Notes under the pieces: model-generated
What the model was told of the DNA's origin: nothing
Database searches by the model: none
The model's input: the letters and a program-made list of their open reading frames with translations, nothing else
Shown: positions 6,097 through 13,970 of the stretch, in pieces
How the letters are laid out: each line of letters begins with the position of its first letter
Position numbering within the stretch: position 1 is the stretch's first letter
Assembly (NCBI GenBank): GCA_050050615.1
Contig: JASFTV010000032.1
Span: forward strand, 1 to 17,198
Direction: 5' to 3'
DNA length: 17,198 nucleotides
Source: JASFTV01 sp050050615
Lineage (GTDB): Bacteria > Desulfobacterota > DSM-4660 > Desulfatiglandales > HGW-15
Translations under genes and position numbers: made by a program

Positions 6097-6489
6097 CCCT
6101 TTCCCTTTTGAGCTAACTGATCACGCCAGGCATCTTCTGAAGGGCGGCATTACGCTGACAAAGAAGGTTTTGTATTTGCTGTTTGACAAACCCCATATAA
6201 ACTCACAACTTTGATGAGTGAGTGTCAGCCCAGGACCACATCTCCCTATAAGCCCTCCCAGTCATCCTTTGATAGATCTAGGCGCAAACGGCGAACCCCC
6301 TGAACTGGATCAACTCCTCAGCCTTAGACGACGCTATCTTTTCTTTTTCTTATTTTTGAGTTAATGTCCTTCCATAGGATTCAGGACGATGCTTCTGGTG
6401 ATTATGACCCCGATATTACAGCTCTCAGGCTTCAATCTAGCTGTCTTCATAGGCAAAGATCTTAACATTTATGTCAACTTTCTTAAGGT

Positions 6490-6546
6490 GAGGGGAGAGG
6501 CCATCCTGAGCACACGCCTCCTCGGTTTGAGGCCAAGCTTCGCTAG
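6490..6546 (+). repeat. Dispersed palindromic intergenic repeat, copy 2 (decayed)
   Basis: Positions 6508-6545 (GAGCACACGCCTC, then TTTGAGGC, then AAGCTTCGCTA) match the reverse complement of 183-220 at 33 of 38 bases by hand. The outer part, present in copy 1 as TTTCGAGCGTAGCGAGAAATC, is only faintly visible here (GAGAGGCCATCCTGAGCA). Confidence 0.55.
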
Positions 6547-6772
6547 TATTGCGCACCAGAAATAACCTTAATATGTCCTTATCAGGATTGGAGGCCTCAT
6601 GCCATTGAGGGCCGCCGGGGGGTCTCTCCTCAGAGCCGCGAGCATGTGGAACGGCCGTTGAAAGGGCTTCGGTAGTTTTCTACTTCAGGGCCTCCTGAAT
6701 CCGGGTGAGAGATCTTGAAACAGAGAGGCCGGTGGTTAAGTTTTCGAAATATAGCGGTGAAAGGAATTGGCC

Positions 6773-9700
6773 ATGCGCTCCTTTAAGTGTCTCGCCTTTG
6801 CGTTGCTACTCCTCGTCTTTGCCGTAACGCTCTGTTGGGCAGAGAATTACGGCTCAGAGATCAATCTGGATGTCAAAGAATTTGAGTTGACGAACGGCAT
6901 GCTCTTTCTAGTCGTTGAACGTCACTCGACCCCTCAGGTGGCATGCCGTGTTGCGATCCGTGCGGGATCAGCTCTTGAGCAGACTGGCAAGACCGGTATC
7001 GCCCATATGCTTGAACACATGATGTTCAAGGGCACGAAAAACTTCGGCACCCTGAACCCTGACAGGGATCAGGAACTCCAAGACCGCATCGAGGCAGCCT
7101 ATCAGGCCGTATTGGCAGAGGAGCGCAGGCGCAATCCTGACAAGAGTCTGATTGAGGCCAAGCTTGAAGAAATGAACAGGCTACGGCTTGAGGTTCAAAA
7201 GATTTATGTACCCCAGGCCTTTTCGTCCCAGCTTGGAAGAAATGGCGCTGTTGGCGTCAACGCTTTCACCAGTAGAGACCAGACGCAATATTTCATGTCC
7301 ATCCCTTCGGACATGGTTGAGCAGTGGTTCTCTATTGTAAGCGAACAGTTGTTCGAGCCGGCCTGGCGAGAGTTCTATGTTGAAAAAGAGGTCGTTCAGC
7401 GTGAATGGGCCTTCCGGTATGTGAACGATCCAGACGGTGCTGCTTGGCTCGACCTTCATGCCACAGCCTACACAGCCCACCCTTACCGCAACCCGACCAT
7501 TGGTTGGAAAACTGACATGGAGAAGTTCAACACCACGGATGCCATACAATTTCACAAACGCTATTACAAACCGACAAACGCGGTCTGTGTGCTGGTGGGT
7601 GACATAACGGTCCAGAAAGCCAGGGCTCTGGCAAAGATCTATTTTGAACGGTATCCTGCAGGGAACCCGGCTCCTGAAGAGGTTACCACTGAACCGCCTC
7701 AGCATGGACCGCGAAAAAGCGTCCGCTTCCTGAAAGGCGCCCGCAAACCGCGTGTCCTTATCGGTTTTCATGGTTCCCGCATGGGCACTGATGATTTCTA
7801 TGCCCTCGACGCCATGACCATGGTACTCAGCCACGGCCGGGGCGCACGCATGACCCAGGAAATCGTCAACAAAGGTCGTGCCGTGGAGGCTTGGGCCTAT
7901 AACCCGGACAACCGTTACGGCGGTATGTTCGTCATCGGCGGCTCCCCAAACGAGCCCGAGGGGCTCAAAAAAGAGGCGCTCAAACAAACGGAGAAACAGC
8001 AGACCTACCTCAAAGCCTGCGAAGATATGGAAAAGTTGCTCCTTGTGGAAGTCGAAAAACTCAAAACCGAATTGGTCTCCAGGCGCGAGCTTGAGCGGAT
8101 CAAGAAACTCAACCACCGCGATTTATTGGACAGGCTACGCACCAACGAGGCGCTGGCCGGCACACTTTCGAACTTAGAAGTTCAGGTCGGTTGGCACTAT
8201 ATTTTGAACTATCTGGATAGAGTTGCGGACGTAACGCCCGAGGACATCAGGCGCGTGGCAAAAAAATATTTCCGTACTGAAAACAAGACCAGCATTTATG
8301 TCATCCCGGGTGGCAAGCCCGAACAGCCACCGGAGCCTTACGAGGAAGTGCGGTCGTTAAGTGCATCAGCCGCCGGAAAGGTCTTCAGACCCGATACCTT
8401 TATCAACCGCTCGAGGTATCCCACCCCCCAAGGGTGGAAACATCCCCTCTCTTTCGATCGCAAGCCCAACAAGATTGAATACGAGAAACCAGAAATGGCG
8501 ACTATCCAAGGCGCTACGCTCTTTTATCTACCAGATCGAGAATTGCCCCTCATTGATTTGACGCTCCTGGTCAAGGCGGGGGAAGTTGATGTTGAGGATG
8601 ACAAGATTGGCTTGACCCAGATATTCAATGACACCCTCATCCTCGGGGGTACCGAAACCTACTTACCGGCTGAACTGGCTATGATTCTGGATGAGAGCGC
8701 GATACGTTTGTCCGTTTCCGTCAAACAGGAGGATGCGGTCATCAGCCTCTCCGTCATGAAGGAGGACTGGGAGAAAGGACTTGCCTTGCTCGAGGATGTA
8801 TTGATACGACCCAGATTCGACCCGAAAGTCGTCGAGGTGGCCAAGGCACAGGCCCTAGTCGCCCTGAGACGACAAGGAGGAGACGCACAAGCTGTAAGTA
8901 TGCGCGAAGCCATGATCTGGCATTTCAAGGGCCACCGCTATGGCCGTGATCCACTCCGGGCACTTGCCACAATCCCGAAGATTACAAGGAATGACTTAAA
9001 AGGGTTCCTGAGGACTTATTTCGTGCCTTCAAACATCATCGCATCCGTTGCAGGCGATATTGAAAAGAGAAGTGCAATCAAAGGGCTCGGGAAATTATTC
9101 AAAGCGCTGCCGATAGGCACCCCGCCTGAGAGAAAACTCAAAGAGCCTTCGGACACGCCTGCTGTCCTCGCGCTTATCCACAAACCCGGCCAAATTCAAT
9201 CCCAAATCACGATGGCCTTGCGCAGCATCAAACGCACCCATCCAGACTATTGGAAGATGAACTTGCTTATGAACATACTCGGCGGCAGCGATTCCTTAAT
9301 GTTCACCAGATTGAGGGAAGACCTGGGCCTCGTCTACTCTGCCTGGTTTTACCAGACTTACAAATGGAATGCAGGCATGCTCGTCGGATACATCGGGTGC
9401 AGGGGGGAAAAAACCGGCATGGCAATTTTAGAGACCGTGAAAACGATAAACGAACTCAGTAGAGACGTTCCCGAGAAGGAATTCGAACAAAAACGACTGG
9501 ACGTGCTCAACAGTTTTGTCTTTAATGTGGACACACCCGCTGAGCTGGTTGAAGTTTACAGCCGTTACTATATGCGCAAGGAACCCTTGGACACCCTTGA
9601 AAGAATCCAGGATGCCTACCTTGGCGCCAACACCGAGGAACTCGAAAATCTTGCCCGGTCTCTCCTTGATCCCAAAAAACTTCAGATTTTCGTCGTGGGA

Positions 9701-9814
9701 GATAAGACGGCCAGCATTAGAAAGAAAGACGCCACAGTGCTCAGTCTCGAAGAAGATTTGAAGTCCCTGAGCAAACAGCTACGCCTCCCTTATACGGAAA
9801 TTTCCTTGCGCTGA
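6773..9814 (+). CDS. Secreted M16 family zinc metallopeptidase, double-length
   Basis: This 1013-residue peptidase begins with a signal peptide (M-R-S-F-K-C, a hydrophobic core at 7-20, and likely cleavage after C-W-A at 23), so it acts in the periplasm. The inverted zinc motif H-M-L-E-H lies at 78-82. The third ligand is probably E211, in E-V-V-Q-R-E-W. The ligand spacing exceeds the family's usual 74-76 because of a roughly 55-residue coiled insertion (about 95-150, R-I-E-A-A-Y-Q-A-V-L-A-E-E). The second half repeats the fold without zinc ligands and contains L-R-E-D-L-G-L-V-Y-S near 860, as in M16 C-terminal domains. Known M16 peptidases degrade peptides inside a closed chamber. The frame extends to a TTG at 6767, but the ATG at 6773 has AAAGGA at better spacing. 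The gene appears monocistronic. Confidence 0.92.
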   Translation: MRSFKCLAFALLLLVFAVTLCWAENYGSEINLDVKEFELTNGMLFLVVERHSTPQVACRVAIRAGSALEQTGKTGIAHMLEHMMFKGTKNFGTLNPDRDQELQDRIEAAYQAVLAEERRRNPDKSLIEAKLEEMNRLRLEVQKIYVPQAFSSQLGRNGAVGVNAFTSRDQTQYFMSIPSDMVEQWFSIVSEQLFEPAWREFYVEKEVVQREWAFRYVNDPDGAAWLDLHATAYTAHPYRNPTIGWKTDMEKFNTTDAIQFHKRYYKPTNAVCVLVGDITVQKARALAKIYFERYPAGNPAPEEVTTEPPQHGPRKSVRFLKGARKPRVLIGFHGSRMGTDDFYALDAMTMVLSHGRGARMTQEIVNKGRAVEAWAYNPDNRYGGMFVIGGSPNEPEGLKKEALKQTEKQQTYLKACEDMEKLLLVEVEKLKTELVSRRELERIKKLNHRDLLDRLRTNEALAGTLSNLEVQVGWHYILNYLDRVADVTPEDIRRVAKKYFRTENKTSIYVIPGGKPEQPPEPYEEVRSLSASAAGKVFRPDTFINRSRYPTPQGWKHPLSFDRKPNKIEYEKPEMATIQGATLFYLPDRELPLIDLTLLVKAGEVDVEDDKIGLTQIFNDTLILGGTETYLPAELAMILDESAIRLSVSVKQEDAVISLSVMKEDWEKGLALLEDVLIRPRFDPKVVEVAKAQALVALRRQGGDAQAVSMREAMIWHFKGHRYGRDPLRALATIPKITRNDLKGFLRTYFVPSNIIASVAGDIEKRSAIKGLGKLFKALPIGTPPERKLKEPSDTPAVLALIHKPGQIQSQITMALRSIKRTHPDYWKMNLLMNILGGSDSLMFTRLREDLGLVYSAWFYQTYKWNAGMLVGYIGCRGEKTGMAILETVKTINELSRDVPEKEFEQKRLDVLNSFVFNVDTPAELVEVYSRYYMRKEPLDTLERIQDAYLGANTEELENLARSLLDPKKLQIFVVGDKTASIRKKDATVLSLEEDLKSLSKQLRLPYTEISLR

Positions 9815-10188
9815 TTCTATCAATGACTTCCTGTAGAACAGGAGCTATGAGGAAGGCCCCTTGATGGGGCCTCAGACCTTGTATCCTTGGCATAGACCGG
9901 CATACCTCAAAAGGGTAGTGGGTACCTTTTCTGAAGGGACTGGTGGGCCGTGGCGAGCTCGGCCGAGCCGGAGCACGCTGTCTTTTCCCGACTTATCAGT
10001 GGGGGAAATCCCGGTAACGCGGGAGAGCCGCATCAATTCTCACCGCCAAAGGCGCTGGATTAATGATCACCTTAGCACAGCCTGGTCTCGTGACGGATCG
10101 ATACAGGGAATTTCGGTTTGGGTATTGCTGTGTTTTGTTTCGTGCTTCCCATTGCGATTTTGGGAATCCATTCAAGTGAGGGCTGATT
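9815..10188. other. Gap before the LysE-type gene, with possible structured leader
   Basis: Beyond the hairpin at 9854-9872, several adjacent pairings are possible: TCCCG / CGGGA around loop GTAACG (10009-10024), GAGA / TCTC just after it, and CGCC / GGCG with an AAA loop near 10043-10053. I could not match them to any riboswitch class I know. A long open frame starting at 9861 runs into the LysE gene in another frame and is not credible. Confidence 0.35.
9854..9872 (+). terminator. GC-rich hairpin after the M16 gene
   Basis: AGGCCCC (9854-9860) and GGGGCCT (9866-9872) form a perfect 7-bp stem with loop TTGAT, 40 bases after the peptidase stop. No T-run follows, so it is either a weak terminator or a 3'-end stabiliser. 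Confidence 0.5.
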
Positions 10189-10800
10189 GTGTTGATCTAT
10201 CTCTTACAGGGGGCTGCATTGGCCTTGTATGCCACAATTGCCCCAGGGCCTCTTCAGGCCTTCTTGCTCGCCCAAGCCTTGAAGCACGGCTGGAAACGAA
10301 CCATGCCGATCGCTTTCGTTCCCTTGGTGACAGACGGTCCGATCAGCGTTCTGGTTTTGCTTCTCCTCAGCCAAACGCCGCAATGGTTTCTCAGCGTTCT
10401 GCGTATTGCCGGTGGTCTCTTCATCCTGTACCTTGCGTATAAAATCATGGGATCCTTGAAGGAAGCTATGACGCTTGAACCCTCTGCTCATGCGGCTTCA
10501 AAAGGTTTCCTCAGTGCGGTTGTGATTAACTTTCTGAATCCCCACCCTTACATATTTTGGGGCGTTGTGGGAGGGCCCATTCTGCTGACGGGGTGGAGAG
10601 AATCGCCTTTACATGGCATCGGTTTTATTGTCGGCTTTTACGGGACCTTCATATGTGGTCTAGCTGGCTTGATCTTATTATTTGCGACCGCGGGTAGACT
10701 CGATCCGAGACTCAATCGAATATTGAGCGGCATATCTGGCATCGTCTTGTCCGGTTTCGGCCTGTATCAAATTGTGGCCGGTATGAGGAACTTCCTATAG
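10189..10800 (+). CDS. LysE/RhtB-family exporter
   Basis: This 203-residue inner-membrane protein has about six hydrophobic segments, including residues 3-17, 41-60, 66-82, 111-130, 142-165 and 180-200. The family signature near the N-terminus is A-P-G-P at 18-21 after helix 1, and N-F-L-N-P-H-P-Y-I-F-W in the middle corresponds to the N-P-K strip of LysE/RhtB proteins. Family members export basic or neutral amino acids and related metabolites using the proton gradient. The substrate here is unknown. The start is GTG at 10189 (the next codon is TTG), behind GTGAGGG. No LysG-type regulator adjoins it. The gap to the next gene contains a separate promoter. Confidence 0.88.
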   Translation: MLIYLLQGAALALYATIAPGPLQAFLLAQALKHGWKRTMPIAFVPLVTDGPISVLVLLLLSQTPQWFLSVLRIAGGLFILYLAYKIMGSLKEAMTLEPSAHAASKGFLSAVVINFLNPHPYIFWGVVGGPILLTGWRESPLHGIGFIVGFYGTFICGLAGLILLFATAGRLDPRLNRILSGISGIVLSGFGLYQIVAGMRNFL

Positions 10801-10849
10801 TCGGCTGAAGCGCTTTTCATTCAGAAACGCAGAGGACTTCCTTTTCCTT

Positions 10850-10879
10850 TTGACACATGATACCCGTTTTCCCTATACT
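10850..10879 (+). promoter_or_regulatory. Sigma70-type promoter for the YjbQ-family gene
   Basis: TTGACA (10850-10855, perfect) and TATACT (10874-10879, 5 of 6) are separated by 18 bases. Transcription from here would give an unusually long leader of about 245 bases before the ATG at 11132. Confidence 0.6.
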
Positions 10880-11131
10880 GCTTTCCCGATGGCAGGCGCG
10901 TAGCCGCAGACCACAAGATTTTCAGTACTCCTCGGAGAAGATTCATGAGGACCACTCTGTTTTAAGGAGTCACTCCTGTCCAAAATAAATCGAAAACGCG
11001 CTTTTCAACGAGTTCAATGCCTGTTTTTGCGGGATGCGCCACGGTTCCCGAAAAGTAGGTACCCACGGGCACCGAGCTGCGAGGCATGAAGCACCGATTC
11101 GTTTTTGGACAAGAATGACAAGGAGTATTCC
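10880..11131 (+). other. Long leader of the YjbQ-family gene
   Basis: No convincing gene lies here. The dyad AGGAGT-C-ACTCCT (10965-10977) is the clearest structure. No thiamine-pyrophosphate riboswitch core (CTGAGA ... ACCC) is recognisable. The rest shows no structure I can support. Confidence 0.4.
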
Positions 11132-11548
11132 ATGAAAAGCTACCGTAAAGAATTGTGGTTTCATGTCCCGACAAGACGGGCCTTGATGAATATTACCCCC
11201 CAGGTGACAGAATGCCTTAGGGAGAGCGGCATCCAAGAGGGTTTTGTCCTCGTCAACGCCATGCATATCACCGCCTCCGTCTTTATCAACGATGATGAAT
11301 CCGGCCTGCATCAGGACTATGAGGTTTGGCTGGAGAAACTGGCCCCCCATGAACCCGTCTCGCAATACCGGCATAACGTCGGAGAGGACAACGCAGACGC
11401 CCATATGAAACGCCAAATCATGGGCCGAGAAGTCGTGGTCGCTGTCACGGACGGAAAACTGGACTTTGGAACATGGGAGCAGATCTTCTACGGTGAGTTT
11501 GACGGGAGACGAAGAAAAAGGGTTCTGGTAAAAATTATCGGCGAGTGA
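11132..11548 (+). CDS. YjbQ/UPF0047 family protein
   Basis: This 138-residue protein matches the UPF0047/YjbQ family end to end. It has N-A-M-H-I-T-A-S-V at 42-50, the signature Y-R-H-N-V-G-E-D-N-A-D-A-H at 79-91, and G-K-L-D-F-G-T-W-E-Q-I near 108-118 leading to E-F-D-G-R-R-R. The histidines of these motifs line the presumed active site. E. coli YjbQ has been reported to show a weak, secondary thiamine-phosphate synthase activity; its physiological role is unclear. The start is the ATG at 11132, six bases after AAGGAG; an upstream in-frame TTG at 11105 lacks support. It has its own promoter, and the MFS gene follows 105 bases later. Confidence 0.92.
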   Translation: MKSYRKELWFHVPTRRALMNITPQVTECLRESGIQEGFVLVNAMHITASVFINDDESGLHQDYEVWLEKLAPHEPVSQYRHNVGEDNADAHMKRQIMGREVVVAVTDGKLDFGTWEQIFYGEFDGRRRKRVLVKIIGE

Positions 11549-11653
11549 AATCCCAACCCTCTCAAAAAGCTCGGCTATATGCTAGAGAATAACTTGACCT
11601 GGGCTCATGAGCTTTGAGGACGCTTGGCTTTCGAAACCAATGGGTGGACGTTC

Positions 11654-12949
11654 ATGATCAAGAGGGTGTTTTATGGTTGGTGGGTTGTCCTGGCCTGCTT
11701 TCTTCTCAGTCTCTACGTCGGTGCTGTTGTATTCTATGGGCTGACCGCCTTTATTTCGCCACTCAAGGAGGCGTTCGGCTGGAGCTACACACAAATCTCT
11801 TTTGCTGCAAGCCTGCGCGGCCTTGAGATGGGGCTGTTTGCCCCTATCATAGGGTTCCTCGTCGATCGCTTTGGCTCAAGAAAATTGCTCCTTGCCGGGA
11901 CAATGACCATTGGTCTTGGTCTCTTTTCCCTGAGCCTGACGCAATCATTGGTTATGTTTTATGCCTCCTTCTTGCTTCTTGCACTCGGTGCCGGCGGATG
12001 TACGAGCGTCGTAACCATGACAGCGGTGGCGAACTGGTTCGAAAAGAAGGTGGGGATAGCTCTTGGTATCATGGCTTCGGGATTCGGTGCCAGCGGCTTG
12101 CTTGTCCCCGTTATCGTAGAATTTATTGACCGTTTTAGTTGGAGAACCACCCTGATCATATTGGGGCTGGGGATGTGGGCTCTCGGGATCCCTTTGTCCC
12201 TTGTCGTCCGGAGCAAGCCAGAACAATACGGCTATGTAGCCGACGGCCATGTGTCAGGAGACCAAAATTATTTCTATGAAGTTCAGAGCAAAGGCTCTGA
12301 AATTGGTTTCAAAGAGGCACTTAGGCACAAATCCTTCCTCTATCTAAATATCACTGAAACGATAAGAATGATGACCGTTACCGCAGTCGTGATTCATGTC
12401 ATGCCCTATCTTAGCAGTGTTGGGGTTGTTAGAACGACCTCCGGGCTGGTCGCAGCAGCCATTCCGTTGGTTAGTATCACCGGAAGGTTCTCCTTTGGAT
12501 GGTTAGGGGATGTCTTCGACAAAAGACATCTCCTCGCAGCAACTTTCGGGCTTATGGGAACAGGGGTTTTTGCTTTTTGCTACGCGCAAGTCCCTTGGCT
12601 CGCCCTCCTCTTTCTCCTTCTTTTCCCACCGGGTTTTGGCGGCGGTATGGTTATGAGAGGGGCGATTCTTCGGGAATACTTTGGAACAGCTTCTTTTGGT
12701 AAGATGCTCGGAATCATCATGGGAGCCGCATCTCTTGGGGGAATCATGGGGCCCACCCTCGCTGGGTGGATCTTTGATAAATTGGCTGATTATCGTTTTG
12801 CGTGGCTTCTATTGTGTAGCCTGACCTTCTTAGCAGTGGGGTTGATATCCAAAATCAAGCCCTTGCAAAAAGATGAATCTGCCCGGCCCACAGGAGAAGT
12901 CAACAGTCAATACATTTTTTCATGCAAGCATGGGATGACAAAGCCGTGA
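11654..12949 (+). CDS. MFS transporter, OFA/monocarboxylate-like
   Basis: This 431-residue major facilitator protein has 12 hydrophobic segments. It opens with K-R-V-F-Y-G-W-W-V-V-L-A, typical of OFA-type and monocarboxylate-type MFS proteins. The cytoplasmic motif A appears twice, as G-F-L-V-D-R-F-G-S-R-K at 67-77 and F-G-W-L-G-D-V-F-D-K-R-H after helix 8, supporting an intact 6+6 fold. The family moves oxalate, formate, lactate or other small carboxylates; no substrate can be read. The frame is open from a TTG at 11624, which has a TGAGGA just before it. The ATG at 11654 was chosen because family homology starts there, though its ribosome site is weak. A dehydrogenase gene follows after 70 bases, which may indicate joint use of a hydroxyacid. 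Confidence 0.85.
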   Translation: MIKRVFYGWWVVLACFLLSLYVGAVVFYGLTAFISPLKEAFGWSYTQISFAASLRGLEMGLFAPIIGFLVDRFGSRKLLLAGTMTIGLGLFSLSLTQSLVMFYASFLLLALGAGGCTSVVTMTAVANWFEKKVGIALGIMASGFGASGLLVPVIVEFIDRFSWRTTLIILGLGMWALGIPLSLVVRSKPEQYGYVADGHVSGDQNYFYEVQSKGSEIGFKEALRHKSFLYLNITETIRMMTVTAVVIHVMPYLSSVGVVRTTSGLVAAAIPLVSITGRFSFGWLGDVFDKRHLLAATFGLMGTGVFAFCYAQVPWLALLFLLLFPPGFGGGMVMRGAILREYFGTASFGKMLGIIMGAASLGGIMGPTLAGWIFDKLADYRFAWLLLCSLTFLAVGLISKIKPLQKDESARPTGEVNSQYIFSCKHGMTKP

Positions 12950-12968
12950 AAACTAGGACATGATTTCC

Positions 12969-12992
12969 TGTTTATTGTCTCTTGTTTATTGT
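12969..12992 (+). repeat. Direct repeat TGTTTATTGT before the dehydrogenase gene
   Basis: Two identical 10-base copies lie at 12969-12978 and 12983-12992, separated by CTCT (14-base period), in the short gap after the MFS gene. They end 27 bases before the next start codon and could bind a regulator or be replication slippage. Confidence 0.6.
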
Positions 12993-13019
12993 AGCATTTT
13001 TTGATGAGGGGTAATTTTT

Positions 13020-13877
13020 ATGAAGATTGCGTTTATCGGAACTGGTCTTATGGGCAAACCCATGGCTGAAAGAGTTCTTAAAGCCCACCATGAGTTGATT
13101 GTGTTCAATCGTACCGTAGAAAAGACAACACCCCTAAAATCCCTAGGTGCAAGCGTCGCAGACAACCCGGGCGAAGCCATTCGAGCCTCAGAATGTGTTA
13201 TTCTGATGGTAAGCGATTACGCCGCGATTTGTGATGTGATTCTTTCAGCCACTTCCCTGCCGCATTTGTCAGGACGCACGGTTATTCAAATGGGGACCAT
13301 ATCACCGGTAAAGAGTATGGCTCTCAAGGAAAAACTCTCCGAATGCCGGTGTGAGTATCTGGAGGCTCCAGTCCTAGGAAGCATCCCTGAAGCGAGTGCC
13401 GGAAGCCTCATTATCATGGTGGGGGCATCACCCGATCAATTTGATCGTTTCTCAAGCTTCCTTACATGCTTTGGTCCTGAACCTCTGCTCATAGGCCCGG
13501 TCGGACGGGCGGCAGCTATCAAACTGGCCTTGAATCAACTCATCGCATCACTTACGGCTGCCTTTGCCCTGAGTCTTTCCTTTGTCCGGCGCAGCGAAAT
13601 TGAGGCGGATCTCTTCATGAGAATCCTACGAGGAAGCGCGCTTTACGCACCCACATTTGACAAAAAATTGGAACGCATGATTGAGAGTAACTTCGATGAT
13701 CCCAATTTTCCTTCAAAACATATGGTCAAAGATGTGGATCTTTTCCTTGAAGCAGCAAAACCCTTGAATATTGAGACAGCTGGGCTTGAGGGTATAAGCA
13801 GGCTCTTGAAACGTGCATGTGACAAAGGATTCAGTGAAAAAGACTACGCCGCCATTTACGAGATAATTCATTCGTAA
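13020..13877 (+). CDS. Beta-hydroxyacid dehydrogenase (3-hydroxyisobutyrate dehydrogenase / GLYR type)
   Basis: This 285-residue NAD(P)-dependent enzyme starts with the Rossmann motif M-K-I-A-F-I-G-T-G-L-M-G-K-P-M at 1-15. N30-R31 after strand 2 (V-F-N-R-T) suggests NADPH preference. The substrate segment E-A-P-V-L-G-S at 115-121 and the catalytic lysine K168 with N172 (A-A-I-K-L-A-L-N) follow the family plan. The second half is all-helical, as in 6-phosphogluconate-dehydrogenase-like folds. Such enzymes oxidise 3-hydroxyisobutyrate or reduce glyoxylate, succinic semialdehyde or tartronate semialdehyde; the specificity is not clear. GAGGGG stands about ten bases before the ATG at 13020. It is close to the preceding MFS gene and may act on its cargo. 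Confidence 0.9.
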   Translation: MKIAFIGTGLMGKPMAERVLKAHHELIVFNRTVEKTTPLKSLGASVADNPGEAIRASECVILMVSDYAAICDVILSATSLPHLSGRTVIQMGTISPVKSMALKEKLSECRCEYLEAPVLGSIPEASAGSLIIMVGASPDQFDRFSSFLTCFGPEPLLIGPVGRAAAIKLALNQLIASLTAAFALSLSFVRRSEIEADLFMRILRGSALYAPTFDKKLERMIESNFDDPNFPSKHMVKDVDLFLEAAKPLNIETAGLEGISRLLKRACDKGFSEKDYAAIYEIIHS

Positions 13878-13889
13878 TGCGTGCGCATT
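13876..13889. promoter_or_regulatory. Dyad AATGCG-TG-CGCATT at the end of the dehydrogenase gene
   Basis: A perfect 6-base inverted repeat with a 2-base centre overlaps the dehydrogenase stop codon, about 80 bases before the flavoprotein start. It could be an operator or chance. Confidence 0.3.
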
Positions 13890-13970
13890 CTTGTCCAAGA
13901 ACCCTTTCCTGGTTTCGCCGGGTCATGGGGATCTCTTGAAAGCCTATAAAAAGCTTTTAAGGAGGAAAAA

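Larger units (their letters stand above)
5588..6772. other. Long gap between the divergent PilZ operon and the M16 peptidase gene
   Basis: About 1.2 kb lies here. Positions 5720-5785 are very AT-rich and carry the leftward promoter. A small ORF occupies 5953-6096. Positions 6490-6546 hold a decayed copy of the dispersed repeat. From 6097 to 6490 I see no gene, RNA or clear terminator. The last 220 bases before the M16 gene are GC-richer and unassigned; they presumably contain its promoter. Confidence 0.5.

Noticed and set aside
6389..6562. Rightward 58-codon frame starting M-L-L-V-I-M-T-P
   Set aside because: It runs through the dispersed repeat, has a poor ribosome site and shows no family pattern.
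7181..8116. Leftward 311-codon frame inside the M16 gene
   Set aside because: It is a shadow of a well-supported peptidase gene.
10000..10060. Glycine riboswitch, suggested by GGGAGAG and CCGCCAAAGG
   Set aside because: The essential later part (CUCAGG...GGAC) is missing and the spacing does not fit.
9861..10442. Long rightward frame of 193 codons overlapping the LysE gene
   Set aside because: It has no ribosome site or recognisable domain, and it overlaps a clear membrane-protein gene in another frame.
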